Of a stretch of DNA of 64,000 nucleotides, positions 41,644-50,978 are shown piece by piece. The position numbers were made by a program, and so were the translations under genes. The notes below the pieces were generated by a model that was given only the letters and a program-made list of their open reading frames with translations, was not told where the DNA came from and searched no databases. Each line of letters opens with the position of its first letter. The stretch's first letter is position 1. The stretch is from JAWKWH01 sp963669285 (GTDB lineage: Bacteria; Pseudomonadota; Alphaproteobacteria; Rhizobiales; Rhizobiaceae), in assembly GCA_963669285.2 (NCBI GenBank), contig CAXXSI010000004.1:23673-87672 (forward strand), in the 5' to 3' direction.

Positions 41644-42714
41644 ATGGAGCGGTTGATCCTCGGTTTACGAAGGGCTTTGCGCACCGAGTCGGATTCGTTC
41701 ATTGGATCGCTTGTTTCCATATTCCTATCTCATCCATTTTGCTCGGTCGAACCGACACATACAATCCGAAAGAAAATTTCCGATTCTGCGACATTGCGTT
41801 GGCGTTTTCTGCGCTTCGTGACGTTAGCTTTGACCGTGGCATTGGCACAGGTCGCGCCTGCCTGGGCGACAATCGACAACACCGTTACGGTCACCGGCTC
41901 GTCGCCAAGTGGCACAAACGACGTGACCGACAACGCGACGGAAAATGTTGACGTCGTTGACGCGTTACCGGCTCTGACCGTGACCAAGGTCGCCGATACT
42001 GCCGGTCCCGTCGCCGCCGGCACGACGATTACCTACACCTATACGGCAACCAACTCGGGCAATCAGACATTGACCGCGGTCAGCATGGCTGATCCGCATG
42101 ACGCCAGTGCTGCAAACTCGCTTTCGACAATTGCGTTCGTAGCTTCGCCGTTGACCGATGTGGCACCGCTGCTGGATTCCACAGATGGCGGTGGTGACGA
42201 TGTCTGGGATACGCTTGCGCCTGGTGACACGATTACCTGGCAGGCTACATATGTCGTTGCCGTTGCCGATATCTCGACGCAGGTTGGCGGCGATGGAACG
42301 ATCGACAACACGGCGACGGGTAGCGCGCTCGATCCGCTGTCGGCGGCTGTCAATGGGACCAGCCCGGCGGTATCCATACCGGTTGATGCGGTTAGCGCGT
42401 CGCTGCTGATGGCCAAGGCTGCCGATGATACGACTGACGTCATTCTCGGCCAGTTGATCACCTACACCTACACGATCACCAATGACGGTAATGTGCCGAT
42501 CACCGCGATTTCGTTGTCTGACGTCCACAATGGTAGTGGTCCGGGACCGGCGCCCGACGCCGACGCCGCGACGCTGACCGACAACGGTACACCGGGTGAT
42601 TCCACCAATCCATCGGGTGGTGACGGTCAGTGGGATACCTTGGCACCGGGTGATGTGCTGACGGTGACCGCCACCTACACGGTGACCCAGTCCGACATCG
42701 ACAATCTGCAGTAA
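41644..42714 (+). CDS. DUF11-repeat cell-surface protein, truncated
   Basis: 356 residues with a late hydrophobic export segment (FLRFVTLALTVALAQVAPAWA, residues ~55-75; such a long leader suggests an incorrect start or an unusual signal). Two or three DUF11-type repeats follow: LTVTKVADTAGPVAAGTTITYTYTATNSGNQTLTAV..., LLMAKAADDTTDVILGQLITYTYTITNDGNVPITAI, each ending in the W-D-T-L-A-P-G-D motif. It ends with TAA in the middle of the third repeat, with no C-terminal anchor, so it looks truncated compared with usual long surface or secreted DUF11 proteins. GC use differs from the AT-rich flanks. Confidence 0.8.
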   Translation: MERLILGLRRALRTESDSFIGSLVSIFLSHPFCSVEPTHTIRKKISDSATLRWRFLRFVTLALTVALAQVAPAWATIDNTVTVTGSSPSGTNDVTDNATENVDVVDALPALTVTKVADTAGPVAAGTTITYTYTATNSGNQTLTAVSMADPHDASAANSLSTIAFVASPLTDVAPLLDSTDGGGDDVWDTLAPGDTITWQATYVVAVADISTQVGGDGTIDNTATGSALDPLSAAVNGTSPAVSIPVDAVSASLLMAKAADDTTDVILGQLITYTYTITNDGNVPITAISLSDVHNGSGPGPAPDADAATLTDNGTPGDSTNPSGGDGQWDTLAPGDVLTVTATYTVTQSDIDNLQ

Positions 42715-42828
42715 ATCTGTCGATGTTCCCGGACTTCCCAATGGACCCGATAAGGTTGGGATACAGGCGCTTTTCGCAAAGTTTGAGTAACTTAAGCACA
42801 ATGTGACACTTTCCCATCTAACATGTGC

Positions 42829-43256
42829 ATAGGCATGTGCTTTCTGTATCCTCATGGACTGGGAAAGACGGTTCCCGAAATACGGGGAAGGTTGGCCATA
42901 TTCCGCCACACAGCCGTCAGGCATTCAGCCATGACTTCACCAGCCTTATGCTGCCTATCGGACAGCACACGCCCACTGCCCGCTCGAATGTTTTGGACAC
43001 GCGCAGTCTGGGGTAACCCTGGTGAAGTCATGGCTACGCCAGACGACTGTGGGCGGTGCTGTTCCATAAAATGGGGCAGGAACAGTTCCACCGTTAGAAT
43101 CTGGTCCGCAGGTTCCAATATGGAGCCGAGGCCCGGTTATTTCGCGGCTCCCGTGCCGATAATGTTCATGCTCAATCGACGGTAGCATAAGGCCACAATT
43201 GTGCTCCATTCATCCGTACTTTTGTGGGGATAGGCATGTGCTTCCTGTATCCCCAT
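42829..43256. repeat. 27-base direct repeat, second copy in a hairpin
   Basis: ATAGGCATGTGCTT...TATCC-CAT at 42829-42855 and 43230-43256 match in 25 of 27 bases. The second copy is bordered by TGGGGATA and TATCCCCA (43225-43232 and 43248-43255), which can form a hairpin. The coordinates span both copies. Confidence 0.6.
42927..43065. repeat. Interleaved inverted repeats (pseudoknot-like arrangement)
   Basis: A 17-base perfect pair: AGCCATGACTTCACCAG at 42927-42943 with its inverse at 43019-43035. A second near-perfect pair: GGACAGCACACGCCCAC at 42960-42976 with GTGGGCGGTGCTGTTCC at 43049-43065. The order is A, B, A', B'. That crossing order is a pseudoknot if transcribed, or two nested recombination/binding sites if DNA. 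Confidence 0.65.
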
Positions 43257-43850
43257 AATCGCGATTTTCCTATCCCCATTCATGGCCACACATGGCTGCA
43301 CACAGCGTCACGAAAACGCAAACAAGCATTCCGTGACTTCATCAATACATTCGTATTGATTGCTCTCCGACCCGCAACAGACACACGCAAAGCCTAATCG
43401 CGCGCGCCTGGCGGCTCGTCGAGCAAAAGTGGTGTTTCGTGTTGGTCGCAATTCCCAAAACAGGGAACTGCTCCAATGATGGATCGAATATGAACCAGAT
43501 TGATTATTGAAACTGATTTGAACCTATTTCCTTGATTGACCTGGATGACCGACCTGATTTTGTATCTCAACCTATCGTTATTTACTTTTCACGGTGAGAG
43601 CCGAACTGAACCAAAATTACCTGCTGGCTATCGGTTTGATCGGAAAGTTGACCGCCACTCGTTGGTGCCAAATATTTGCATCCTGATATTGTATCTGCCC
43701 GGCATCGAGCGAGCTGGTTGGATCATCCAAATTTTTCTACTCATGTATAATGATTTCGGACAGTTCTTCATGAACGGCGGCGCTGGATCCGGAACGAGTT
43801 CCTGTACAGCTCATGGATGCCGTATCGGATGAAGCGTCGCCTTTCGGCGA

Positions 43851-45143
43851 ATGCAACTTGGTCTCTTAAACACCGTCGATCATTCGACGCGAACATTTGT
43901 TAAACTGCCAGTCTTCAATGACCGGCGCTTTTCCCATACCTGGGTAATCGGCAAGACCGGTGTCGGCAAATCAACCGCCCTGTTGCGCTGGGCGCTTGAT
44001 GATATTGCGAACGGCGAAGGTATCGCCGTCTTTGATCCGCATGGCGATCTGGCCGAAGCAATCATCGCCCGCATACCTAAGGGACGGCGGGCGGATGTCA
44101 TCTGGTTCAATCCGGCCGAGCAAGCGATTGCGTTCAACATTTTCGATACCATTCCCGAAGAGAGGAAGGCGTTTGTTGCCTCGTCAGTGACAGACAGTTT
44201 CAAGGCGATCTGGGGGTATGAGGATATGCCAACCCCCGCGCTGGAACAGTTTTTGCACAATGGCGCCAGAGCGATGATGGATATGCCCGATGGCACGCTG
44301 TTCGGGCTCAAGTTCTTGCTGACCAGTCCAGGCTACCGCAGGCGTGTCGTCAGCCACGTCAAAGACCCGATCATCGCCGATTTCTGGAATACTGATTTTG
44401 CAGAACACATGCCGGAAAGGGAGCAGCGGGAACGAACGCTGTCGACGCTCAACAAGATCGGCGCTCTGATTGCCGATCCGGCCATCCGAAATTGCATCGC
44501 TCAACCCAAAACTAAGATTGATTTTCGAACGATCATGGACAGCGGTAAGATATTCATTGCCTGCTTGCCACAGGGCCAGCTTGGCATCGACAAGGCCTCA
44601 TTGATTGGATCACTGCTGCTCAGCCAATTGCAACTGTCAGCACTGTCGCGAACTGATAACCGATCACCATTTCATCTCTACGTCGATGAATGCCATCACT
44701 TCGCTCCAGGCACATTGGCCGAGATGTTGTCGGGCATTCGCAAGTTCGGCATATCGATGGTGCTGTCGCACCAGTACCTCGATCAGCTACCGACAAAACT
44801 CAAATCAGCGATCATGGGGACGATTGGTACCACCATCGCGTTCCGCATTGGCGTGCTTGATGCCAAGCTGATCGAGCCGGAGTTCCAACTCACCATTGAT
44901 GATCATTCGCTGTGTGAGCTGCCGCCCTACGAGACCTATGTGCGGATGCGTGACAAGACATTGCGACTTGAGATGCCCGAGGAAACACACAAGATCAATC
45001 CGACCTCATCGACGCGGATCAAGCGATTTGCGCGGTCACAATTGGGGTGCGATGTCACAAAGTTGGAAGGAAAGCTGCGTCGGTTTATTGACCATGCGAG
45101 TATTGCAAGCGGCTCGCCAGCAGGCCGACGCGACACTTGGTGA
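43851..45143 (+). CDS. VirD4/TraD/HerA-like DNA-transfer ATPase (first of two)
   Basis: 430 residues. Walker A GKTGVGKST at residues 34-42 and Walker B HLYVDECHHF with Asp-Glu at 279-280. The pattern FIACLPQGQLG, LSHQYLDQLPTKLKSAIMG (a sensor/arginine-finger region of the FtsK/HerA type) and IAFRIG is that of type IV coupling proteins or TraM/VirB4-like conjugative ATPases. It probably pumps DNA or protein through a transfer channel or binds DNA. No N-terminal membrane segment is seen, so it may need a membrane partner (46884). No VirB pilus genes are in the window. Confidence 0.8.
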   Translation: MQLGLLNTVDHSTRTFVKLPVFNDRRFSHTWVIGKTGVGKSTALLRWALDDIANGEGIAVFDPHGDLAEAIIARIPKGRRADVIWFNPAEQAIAFNIFDTIPEERKAFVASSVTDSFKAIWGYEDMPTPALEQFLHNGARAMMDMPDGTLFGLKFLLTSPGYRRRVVSHVKDPIIADFWNTDFAEHMPEREQRERTLSTLNKIGALIADPAIRNCIAQPKTKIDFRTIMDSGKIFIACLPQGQLGIDKASLIGSLLLSQLQLSALSRTDNRSPFHLYVDECHHFAPGTLAEMLSGIRKFGISMVLSHQYLDQLPTKLKSAIMGTIGTTIAFRIGVLDAKLIEPEFQLTIDDHSLCELPPYETYVRMRDKTLRLEMPEETHKINPTSSTRIKRFARSQLGCDVTKLEGKLRRFIDHASIASGSPAGRRDTW

Positions 45144-45205
45144 AGTTCTGACCGTGTTTTATAACAGCCTGAACCGCTCTCCTCCATTGCGATGCGGTCA
45201 AAGAA

Positions 45206-46744
45206 CTATTTGCACCGTATGAAATTCAAAACGCAGCCGATAACCGCGTCTGAGTTTCTGCCCTTAATGCCCGGACCGACGCGTCTTATTCTTGCAACCA
45301 CCAGCGTCTCTTCAACCGGGCGCTCATTTTCCCCCGTTGCGATATCGAATAAGAGCTTCCGAAAGGAGCGCCCGTCTCGTGGGGTCGATACCCTTAGTGC
45401 TACGTCAAGTATCAGGCTGTTATCGCCGTTGTAGATTCGTAATGTTGACCAAGCAATAGACGGAAACCACGCTTGCTCAATGGCAATCCGGTAGGCTGGA
45501 TAGTTTCCCACGCCGGCACAGATCATCCGCCGGACCGTCCAATTTTCGTATCTTGAACCGGAGGAAGCGATCATGCGATCAAGGAAGCTTTGGGAAGCTC
45601 CAGATTGTTCGACTGCCCGATCGCAGCGAGCCGTGACACTCTTCTGAAATAAGTCGTCGCGTTTGGTCTTGCAGGCTGTGGTCAATTCGCTGGGCGCGCT
45701 ATTTCCTAGATTACACAACGCGATTGCCTTATCGGCAGACTCGCTGAGTGGAACAGCCGTCTTAAATGCCAAATCGATCTCGGCGCGTGCTGCCGTTAAT
45801 GCCGCTTCGCGATGTTCATACACAGTCCGACGAAAGCTGCGCATGAATATTTCACGTTGATGGTTTGGAAACAATTTCTGAACTGATCGGTTTGGCAAGA
45901 ACCAATTGTTTTTTCGCAAGCCGTCAAGGGTCGCGGGAACGTCCAGGAAGTCGTACGCTTGCCGAACGCCCTCCCGCTCGGCTTGCCACCGGCCATAGAA
46001 TTCTGCGCCCGACACACATCGTTTTCGCAACTCATCTATGACTTCACCGGGAACCGGTGTGACGATAGCCGCCATTAATGGAAGGTGATGATTGCGACAA
46101 GCGCCAACTGCATTGGCCGGTTTCAAAGTCTTAAGAACATGGCCATCAAAGAACCGCTTAATTTCAGATTCTTCAATCAGCTCCCGCATTGCGCGGATCT
46201 GTGTACCACTTACCTGTCGATTGAACCGTTTCTCAAAATCAGTATTGGACAGGTCGGAATCATCATTGCTGGTACCAACACCTGAGTCTCTTTGAGCAAT
46301 CCGATCATTTGCGATAAAGCAGAATGTGAAAGTTCCGTTTTCGCGTGTCACACACGGAAAGCCGTCGACGATGGTTTCGCGAACTGGAAATCCGATAAAC
46401 CGGACAGGTCGGCCGGAACGTAGATTAGCAATCATCCATTCATCGTTCCAGCGGTAGTGGATGTCGCAATCATTGTCGGCGTTGCAGATTGTTTCAGCGG
46501 TGCATTGGTCGCGGAACAATATTTGTCCGTCCGAACCAATGCCCAGACAAACACCAATGTTGTTCGCAACTTGAGTGCCTGATTCTCGCTCTACTCTTTG
46601 TGTCGAAGACCCGCCATTCAGCTCCTGGCTCAATTTATCACTGAAACGATTGAGCTTGCGATTGATCTCATCGAACAAATTTTTGGCTGGCGCCACTTGG
46701 CAAAGAGCAACAGAGATCAACAATGTTATAAGAAGGCGGAGCAT
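45206..46744 (-). CDS. Secreted hypothetical protein, 512 residues
   Basis: Begins with a plain signal peptide (LRLLITLLISVALCQVAPAK, cleavage near PAK). The mature part has no family I recognise: it contains several paired cysteines (CNADNDCDIHYRW, CRNHHLP, CDRAVEQ, TTACKTKRDD, MICAGVG), suggesting a disulfide-containing periplasmic or extracellular protein. The C-terminal region is separated into two halves around residue 200-230. It is convergent with the ATPase gene upstream and divergent from the small membrane-protein gene, so it is a separate transcription unit between the mobilisation genes. Function unknown. Confidence 0.65.
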   Translation of the reverse strand: MLRLLITLLISVALCQVAPAKNLFDEINRKLNRFSDKLSQELNGGSSTQRVERESGTQVANNIGVCLGIGSDGQILFRDQCTAETICNADNDCDIHYRWNDEWMIANLRSGRPVRFIGFPVRETIVDGFPCVTRENGTFTFCFIANDRIAQRDSGVGTSNDDSDLSNTDFEKRFNRQVSGTQIRAMRELIEESEIKRFFDGHVLKTLKPANAVGACRNHHLPLMAAIVTPVPGEVIDELRKRCVSGAEFYGRWQAEREGVRQAYDFLDVPATLDGLRKNNWFLPNRSVQKLFPNHQREIFMRSFRRTVYEHREAALTAARAEIDLAFKTAVPLSESADKAIALCNLGNSAPSELTTACKTKRDDLFQKSVTARCDRAVEQSGASQSFLDRMIASSGSRYENWTVRRMICAGVGNYPAYRIAIEQAWFPSIAWSTLRIYNGDNSLILDVALRVSTPRDGRSFRKLLFDIATGENERPVEETLVVARIRRVGPGIKGRNSDAVIGCVLNFIRCK

Positions 46745-46883
46745 TGTGTTGCAGAATAACGATTAGCGTGGATTGCGCAAACAAGACCAAATCTGAACTC
46801 AATCTATCAACGCATTATCCACAGAGGTTCTTGACGTTTGTTGTCGCCGTCGTGTCAATTCGAGGCGCGAGGGGAGTATTTCG

Positions 46884-47408
46884 ATGAAAATCGTGTTGAA
46901 ACGCAGCCAGACTCAGGGGATGTTTCGTCGCGTTCGTTTCAAATTGTGGGGCAAGATTGAACTGGAAGGAGACGAGCAGAAGATCATCGATCGATACGAT
47001 TTTGATCATGCGGTACTGATCCGGCATCTGCAGGATGACTTGCGTCGTTGGTCGATCATTATCGGCTTTGTTTCGTTCGTCCCGTTCTTTTTTTTGTTTG
47101 CTGGAATGGCCGGTCGCGCCATCGGAATCCCATTAGCGTCGGTTGCGTCAATTTTTGTAGGCTGGTTCTTCTTCGATCGGTTCCGCGAGACGATTTACGT
47201 GAAGGATTTGCTTTATGGCCGAAACTTTCGCTGCAAATCGATCGTTGATCTGGCCACCAGAGAGCACTCGCTCAAGGTAATCATTTCCTATCTGCGTTCG
47301 GTCATGGAGAGCGCTAAAAACTGGGACGGGACGGAGACGGTCGAAGTTCCCAAACTTGATCCCGAAACAGCCAAAGAGGTGATGATCAAACGGATTGTCC
47401 CACGATGA
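46884..47408 (+). CDS. Membrane protein of unknown function, upstream of the TraD-like ATPase
   Basis: 174 residues with two adjacent transmembrane helices at about residues 58-77 and 83-97 (IIIGFVSFVPFFFLFAGMAG and IPLASVASIFVGWFFF), flanked by cytoplasmic charged parts. Its ATG has a GGGGAG upstream. The stop overlaps the start of the ATPase gene by four bases (ATGA), so the two are translationally coupled; it may anchor that soluble ATPase to the membrane, as TraD-like proteins need. No family recognised. Confidence 0.65.
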   Translation: MKIVLKRSQTQGMFRRVRFKLWGKIELEGDEQKIIDRYDFDHAVLIRHLQDDLRRWSIIIGFVSFVPFFFLFAGMAGRAIGIPLASVASIFVGWFFFDRFRETIYVKDLLYGRNFRCKSIVDLATREHSLKVIISYLRSVMESAKNWDGTETVEVPKLDPETAKEVMIKRIVPR

Positions 47409-49564
47409 TCATCGTCAAACATTTCGGGGCGCAGCTGCATCGCTTTATCTACGGCTTCTTTCGTTCCTCCGATCACGCCGAGACACTAGCGCTTTATGAT
47501 CGAGTGCGAGGCCTGTTGAAGACCAACAATGTGGCAACCGATGCCGCGCGGAATGCCTTGTTTGAATCGATCGCCGCCGATGTAGCAGATACGCTTCGAC
47601 TGGGAAACGGTCGGCAACGGGCTGTTGGAGAATTCGTTGAACAGCTGATCGACTATGAAGGATTGTTTCGGATACCTGACGTCGATTTTTCCGAACCGCG
47701 CACGACATCGCAATATTGGGAACTCAAGGATGAACTTAACCAGCAAAAAGCGATTCTGGAAAAGTTCTCAGACGTCGTTGATGCGATCACATCGTTGAGT
47801 TTGGAAGCGTTTGGCGCTGTCGAACAAGCCATTGGAGAGAAGCCCACCGAAGATGATGGCAACGAGCAGGGGATACCAGTCAAGACTCGGCGCATTGATC
47901 GCGCGTCGAATTTAAACCAGATCGTCGAACGCATTGTTACAGCACCATTTGACCAAGCCTACGAGCTGATAAAGCCTTTCACTCGTTTGTGCCGACGATT
48001 GGAAACCAATCTGGTTGTCGCATCAGGCGGCAATCCGCGTGACATCGAAGGGTTTTCCAGGCCCTACATAATGCCAACCAAGTATTCTTGGTCCAAACCG
48101 GAAGACCTGGTTGGCACCTATCTCGGTGGCACACCGCTTCAAAACCTGTTTGCCGGCGAAGAGACTTTTGTCATTCCACTGTCAGCACGCTTTGAACATC
48201 ATCACATCGTTGCCGGGTCCGGCCATGGCAAAACCCAGACGTTGCAATATCTAATCGGAGAAGATCTTGAGGCGGTTAAACGCGGTGAGCGCTCAGTCGT
48301 CATCATCGATAGTCAGGGTGACCTGATCAACACAATCGGAAAGCTCAATGTGTTTGCGCCGGGTGAACCACTGCACGACCGCATCTGCATAATCGATCCC
48401 GCCGACATCGAATATCCGGTCTCACTCAATCTGTTCGATGTCGGCCAGGAGCGATTGTCCGGCTACAAGCCGCTTGAACGCGAACGGCTGACCAACTCCA
48501 TCCTCGAACTCTATGATTTTGTCCTCGGCTCACTGTTGTCAGCTGAGATGACGCAAAAACAAAGCGTGTTGTTCCGCTACGTCACCCGGCTGATGTTGCA
48601 TATTCCTGATGCAACCATCCATACACTGGCCGATCTGATGGAAAAGGGAAGTGAGGTCAAATTCGCTGAACACATTGCCAAGCTCGGCAAGACGCCGCAG
48701 CGCTTTTTTGCCACCGAGTTTGACGACAAGGAGTTTGCCGCAACCCGCCGTCAGGTCATGCGACGTTTATGGGGTATTTTGGAAAACCAGACCTTTGAGC
48801 GGATGTTTTCACACCCGCGATCCAAACTCGACCTATTCACAGAGATGAATGCTGGCAAAGTTATTCTAATCAACACAGCAAAGGACCTTCTCAAGGAAAA
48901 CGGCACCCAGATCTTTGGCCGCTTTTTCATTGCCATGATTGCACAGGCCGCTCAGGAACGTGCCGTCCTGCCCAAATCAAAACGCATGCCAACAATGGTT
49001 TATATTGATGAAGCAGCTGATTACTTTGATCGCAACATCGGTATTATCCTTAGCCAGGCGCGCAAATACAACGTCGGCATGGTGCTGGCGCATCAATATC
49101 TGGGCCAGCTTGATCCAAAACTGCAGGAAGCGTTTTCGGCCAACACATCAATCAAATTTGCAGGAGGCGTATCCAACCGTGATGCTCGCTCATTGGCGCA
49201 AAACATGGCATGTGATCCATCCCTGATTGAAGCTCAGCCCAAAGGTGCCTTTGCTGCCCATATTCGTGGTGTCACCAAATCGGCCATTCCGCTTCAGTTC
49301 GAGGCGTTTCGATTGGAGAACCAGCCGATTATGTCGGTGAATGAACAAGATCAATTGCGCCAGACAATGCGTGACAAATATGCCGTGCATTATACGACAC
49401 TCGATGGCGGTCGTGGAAATGAAGACGGTTCAGGCGGCGGTGACCCACCAAACCGCGACGGTGGTCCGCAGAACGGAAGGCCCGATGGCGGCCCTGGTCT
49501 GGGTGGTCCCAAACCATCGCATGATCCGGATAATCCGGATATTGATCCATCACCGTCATATTGA
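47405..49564 (+). CDS. VirD4/TraD-like type IV coupling ATPase (second)
   Basis: 719 residues. The N-terminal 250 residues are a separate helical part without a membrane segment, then Walker A GSGHGKT at residues 271-277, and Walker B VYIDEAADYFDRN at about residue 535. The C-terminal ~50 residues are rich in Gly, Pro, Asn and Asp (GNEDGSGGGDPPNRDGG...), a disordered tail like those of TraD proteins. Sequence motifs VLAHQYLGQLDPKLQEAFSANTSIKFAGGVS match the other ATPase's LSHQYLDQLPTKLKSAIMGTIGTTIAFRIG, so the two are homologous. Expected to couple DNA to a transfer or mobilisation machine. Confidence 0.82.
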   Translation: MIIVKHFGAQLHRFIYGFFRSSDHAETLALYDRVRGLLKTNNVATDAARNALFESIAADVADTLRLGNGRQRAVGEFVEQLIDYEGLFRIPDVDFSEPRTTSQYWELKDELNQQKAILEKFSDVVDAITSLSLEAFGAVEQAIGEKPTEDDGNEQGIPVKTRRIDRASNLNQIVERIVTAPFDQAYELIKPFTRLCRRLETNLVVASGGNPRDIEGFSRPYIMPTKYSWSKPEDLVGTYLGGTPLQNLFAGEETFVIPLSARFEHHHIVAGSGHGKTQTLQYLIGEDLEAVKRGERSVVIIDSQGDLINTIGKLNVFAPGEPLHDRICIIDPADIEYPVSLNLFDVGQERLSGYKPLERERLTNSILELYDFVLGSLLSAEMTQKQSVLFRYVTRLMLHIPDATIHTLADLMEKGSEVKFAEHIAKLGKTPQRFFATEFDDKEFAATRRQVMRRLWGILENQTFERMFSHPRSKLDLFTEMNAGKVILINTAKDLLKENGTQIFGRFFIAMIAQAAQERAVLPKSKRMPTMVYIDEAADYFDRNIGIILSQARKYNVGMVLAHQYLGQLDPKLQEAFSANTSIKFAGGVSNRDARSLAQNMACDPSLIEAQPKGAFAAHIRGVTKSAIPLQFEAFRLENQPIMSVNEQDQLRQTMRDKYAVHYTTLDGGRGNEDGSGGGDPPNRDGGPQNGRPDGGPGLGGPKPSHDPDNPDIDPSPSY

Positions 49565-49771
49565 ATGTGAAGTCCCGGAAATGCCGTCGCTTCCTGGGAA
49601 CAATTTCACAATGCCTAAACTTTGAGACAAATTGTCGGAATCACTCAAAAGTGAAGCATATTCATAGTGTTACAAAGCGAAAATATGTTCAACATTGGCG
49701 AACATAGCGCTCGGTGACAATACCAAATCGCCTCTGCATCATGCTCCCGTTTCAATCAAGGGAGATCAAAA

Positions 49772-49930
49772 ATGTTTGCCAAACCGGGACGACGACGCGC
49801 AAGGGATGGATGGCGATTGTCATCTTCAAGTGAACGCCGGCGCATTCGTAAATATGGCGGATTGACGGCCAAACAGCTCAAGCGCGTCAATCGAAAAAAT
49901 CGCCTTTACAAGAAGGGCAAGCTTTTCTGA
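49772..49930 (+). CDS. Small, very basic protein (52 residues)
   Basis: A clear GGGAG ribosome site lies eight bases upstream of the ATG (ATG at 49772). About one third of its residues are Arg or Lys (GRRRARDGW, SERRRIRKYGG, RKNRLYKKGK), and no domain is recognised; a DNA- or RNA-binding role is likely on charge alone. It lies between the ATPase and the replication-relaxation gene and is followed 28 bases later by a hairpin terminator. Confidence 0.55.
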   Translation: MFAKPGRRRARDGWRLSSSSERRRIRKYGGLTAKQLKRVNRKNRLYKKGKLF

Positions 49931-49957
49931 GACCAGCTTGCGAAGCTCCACCAATTC

Positions 49958-49982
49958 GAGCCCCGCATTGCGGGGCTCTTTT
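49958..49982 (+). terminator. Rho-independent terminator after the small basic protein
   Basis: GAGCCCCGC-ATT-GCGGGGCTC hairpin (49958-49978) followed by TTTT. Confidence 0.85.
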
Positions 49983-50009
49983 GTGACTCCATGATAAAAT
50001 ACTTACACC

Positions 50010-50978
50010 ATGCTGAAGCAACGAACCCATGACAGCCTCAACCGAAGGCACCGCATGAAACCGGTCTCAACAGGCAAGCGCGTGACGCAGACGCCGCGCG
50101 ATTTGTTGTGGTTTCAGAAAATCCATGAGCACGGACCGCTCTCGTCTACTTACCTGCACGAATTTTCCAAACACCTTTGCAGCAATCCCAAGCGCGCCCG
50201 CGACCGGCTGACCGATTTGTTCAACGAGGATCAGACGCCGCACAGCGGCGCCTATCTGTCGCGGCCATGGCAGCAATTTGCGACATTTGATTCCCGCTAC
50301 CAGGAATTGGTCTATGAGCTGACACCTGCATCACAAAAGGCTTTGACAGAACAGGATATGTGGCACGGTACGGCAGGGGGAGCTTCCGGACCGTGGAAAC
50401 ACCGCTACATGGTCGCATCCATCACTTCTTCGATCGAATTGGCAACGCTCGACCGGAACGATCTAAATTACATTCCACAGCACCTCATCCTCAATCGAGC
50501 TGCCACCAAATTGCGCATTTCTGTTCCGTTTGAGAATCCCGCCATCGGTAAGCAGGAAAAACGCGATCTGATCCCAGACGCATTATTTGGTCTCGAATAT
50601 CTGCAGGGAACAGCCAGAACTTATCGTTTTTTTATCGTCGAAGCGGATAGAGGAACCGAACCGACACGCGCATCGCGTTTCAATCGAAAAAGTCATTTGC
50701 GCAATTTCCTGCAATACCGAGAATATGTCGGAAATGGTCTCTATAAAAAACACCTAAATCTCACTGCTGGCATGCTGGTGCTCAACGTTGTCAGCAGCGA
50801 TCGAACAATGAAATCCATGCTGGATTTGCTGGGAGAAATCAGCCCTCGGGGAAACAGCTACCAGCTGTTTCAGGTGGCAGAGGAGTTCGGCCGCGAGTTC
50901 AGGCCTTCGGCGATCTTAGCGCATCTGCTCGCTGCCGGGTGGTCTCGAGCCGGGAATGAAATCTGCCGGATCGATTAG
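50010..50978 (+). CDS. Replication-relaxation family protein (mobile-element replication/mobilisation)
   Basis: 322 residues. The family's typical winged-helix start (TPRDLLWFQKIHEHGPLSSTYLHEF) and the core segment YRFFIVEADRGTEPTRAS, in which the acidic EAD-R motif recalls restriction-endonuclease-like folds, are recognisable; RDLIPDALFGLEY is the expected preceding part. Related proteins are found on plasmids and integrative elements of proteobacteria and actinobacteria, thought to assist relaxation or replication. It is preceded by its own gene-free region (terminator at 49958) and ends the module. Start may be 50055 instead. Confidence 0.75.
   Translation: MLKQRTHDSLNRRHRMKPVSTGKRVTQTPRDLLWFQKIHEHGPLSSTYLHEFSKHLCSNPKRARDRLTDLFNEDQTPHSGAYLSRPWQQFATFDSRYQELVYELTPASQKALTEQDMWHGTAGGASGPWKHRYMVASITSSIELATLDRNDLNYIPQHLILNRAATKLRISVPFENPAIGKQEKRDLIPDALFGLEYLQGTARTYRFFIVEADRGTEPTRASRFNRKSHLRNFLQYREYVGNGLYKKHLNLTAGMLVLNVVSSDRTMKSMLDLLGEISPRGNSYQLFQVAEEFGREFRPSAILAHLLAAGWSRAGNEICRID

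Larger units (their letters stand above)
42715..43850. other. 1.1 kb non-coding region before the mobilisation genes
   Basis: No convincing gene: a frame at 43536-43832 lacks homology, ribosome site or codon pattern. It holds two pieces of structure listed separately (interleaved inverted repeats at 42927-43065 and a 27-base direct repeat with hairpin at 42829 and 43230). The motif TATCCCCAT occurs again at 43271-43279. An oriT, replication origin or ncRNA would be natural here beside ATPase and relaxation genes, but nothing diagnostic is seen. Confidence 0.45.

Noticed and set aside
43536..43832. 98-residue frame before the first ATPase
   Set aside because: No ribosome site, no recognisable domain and no codon pattern; lies in a structured non-coding region.
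37293..50978. Whole region as one integrative conjugative element
   Set aside because: No integrase, relaxase or attachment-site duplication is visible, so I report the parts rather than a defined element.
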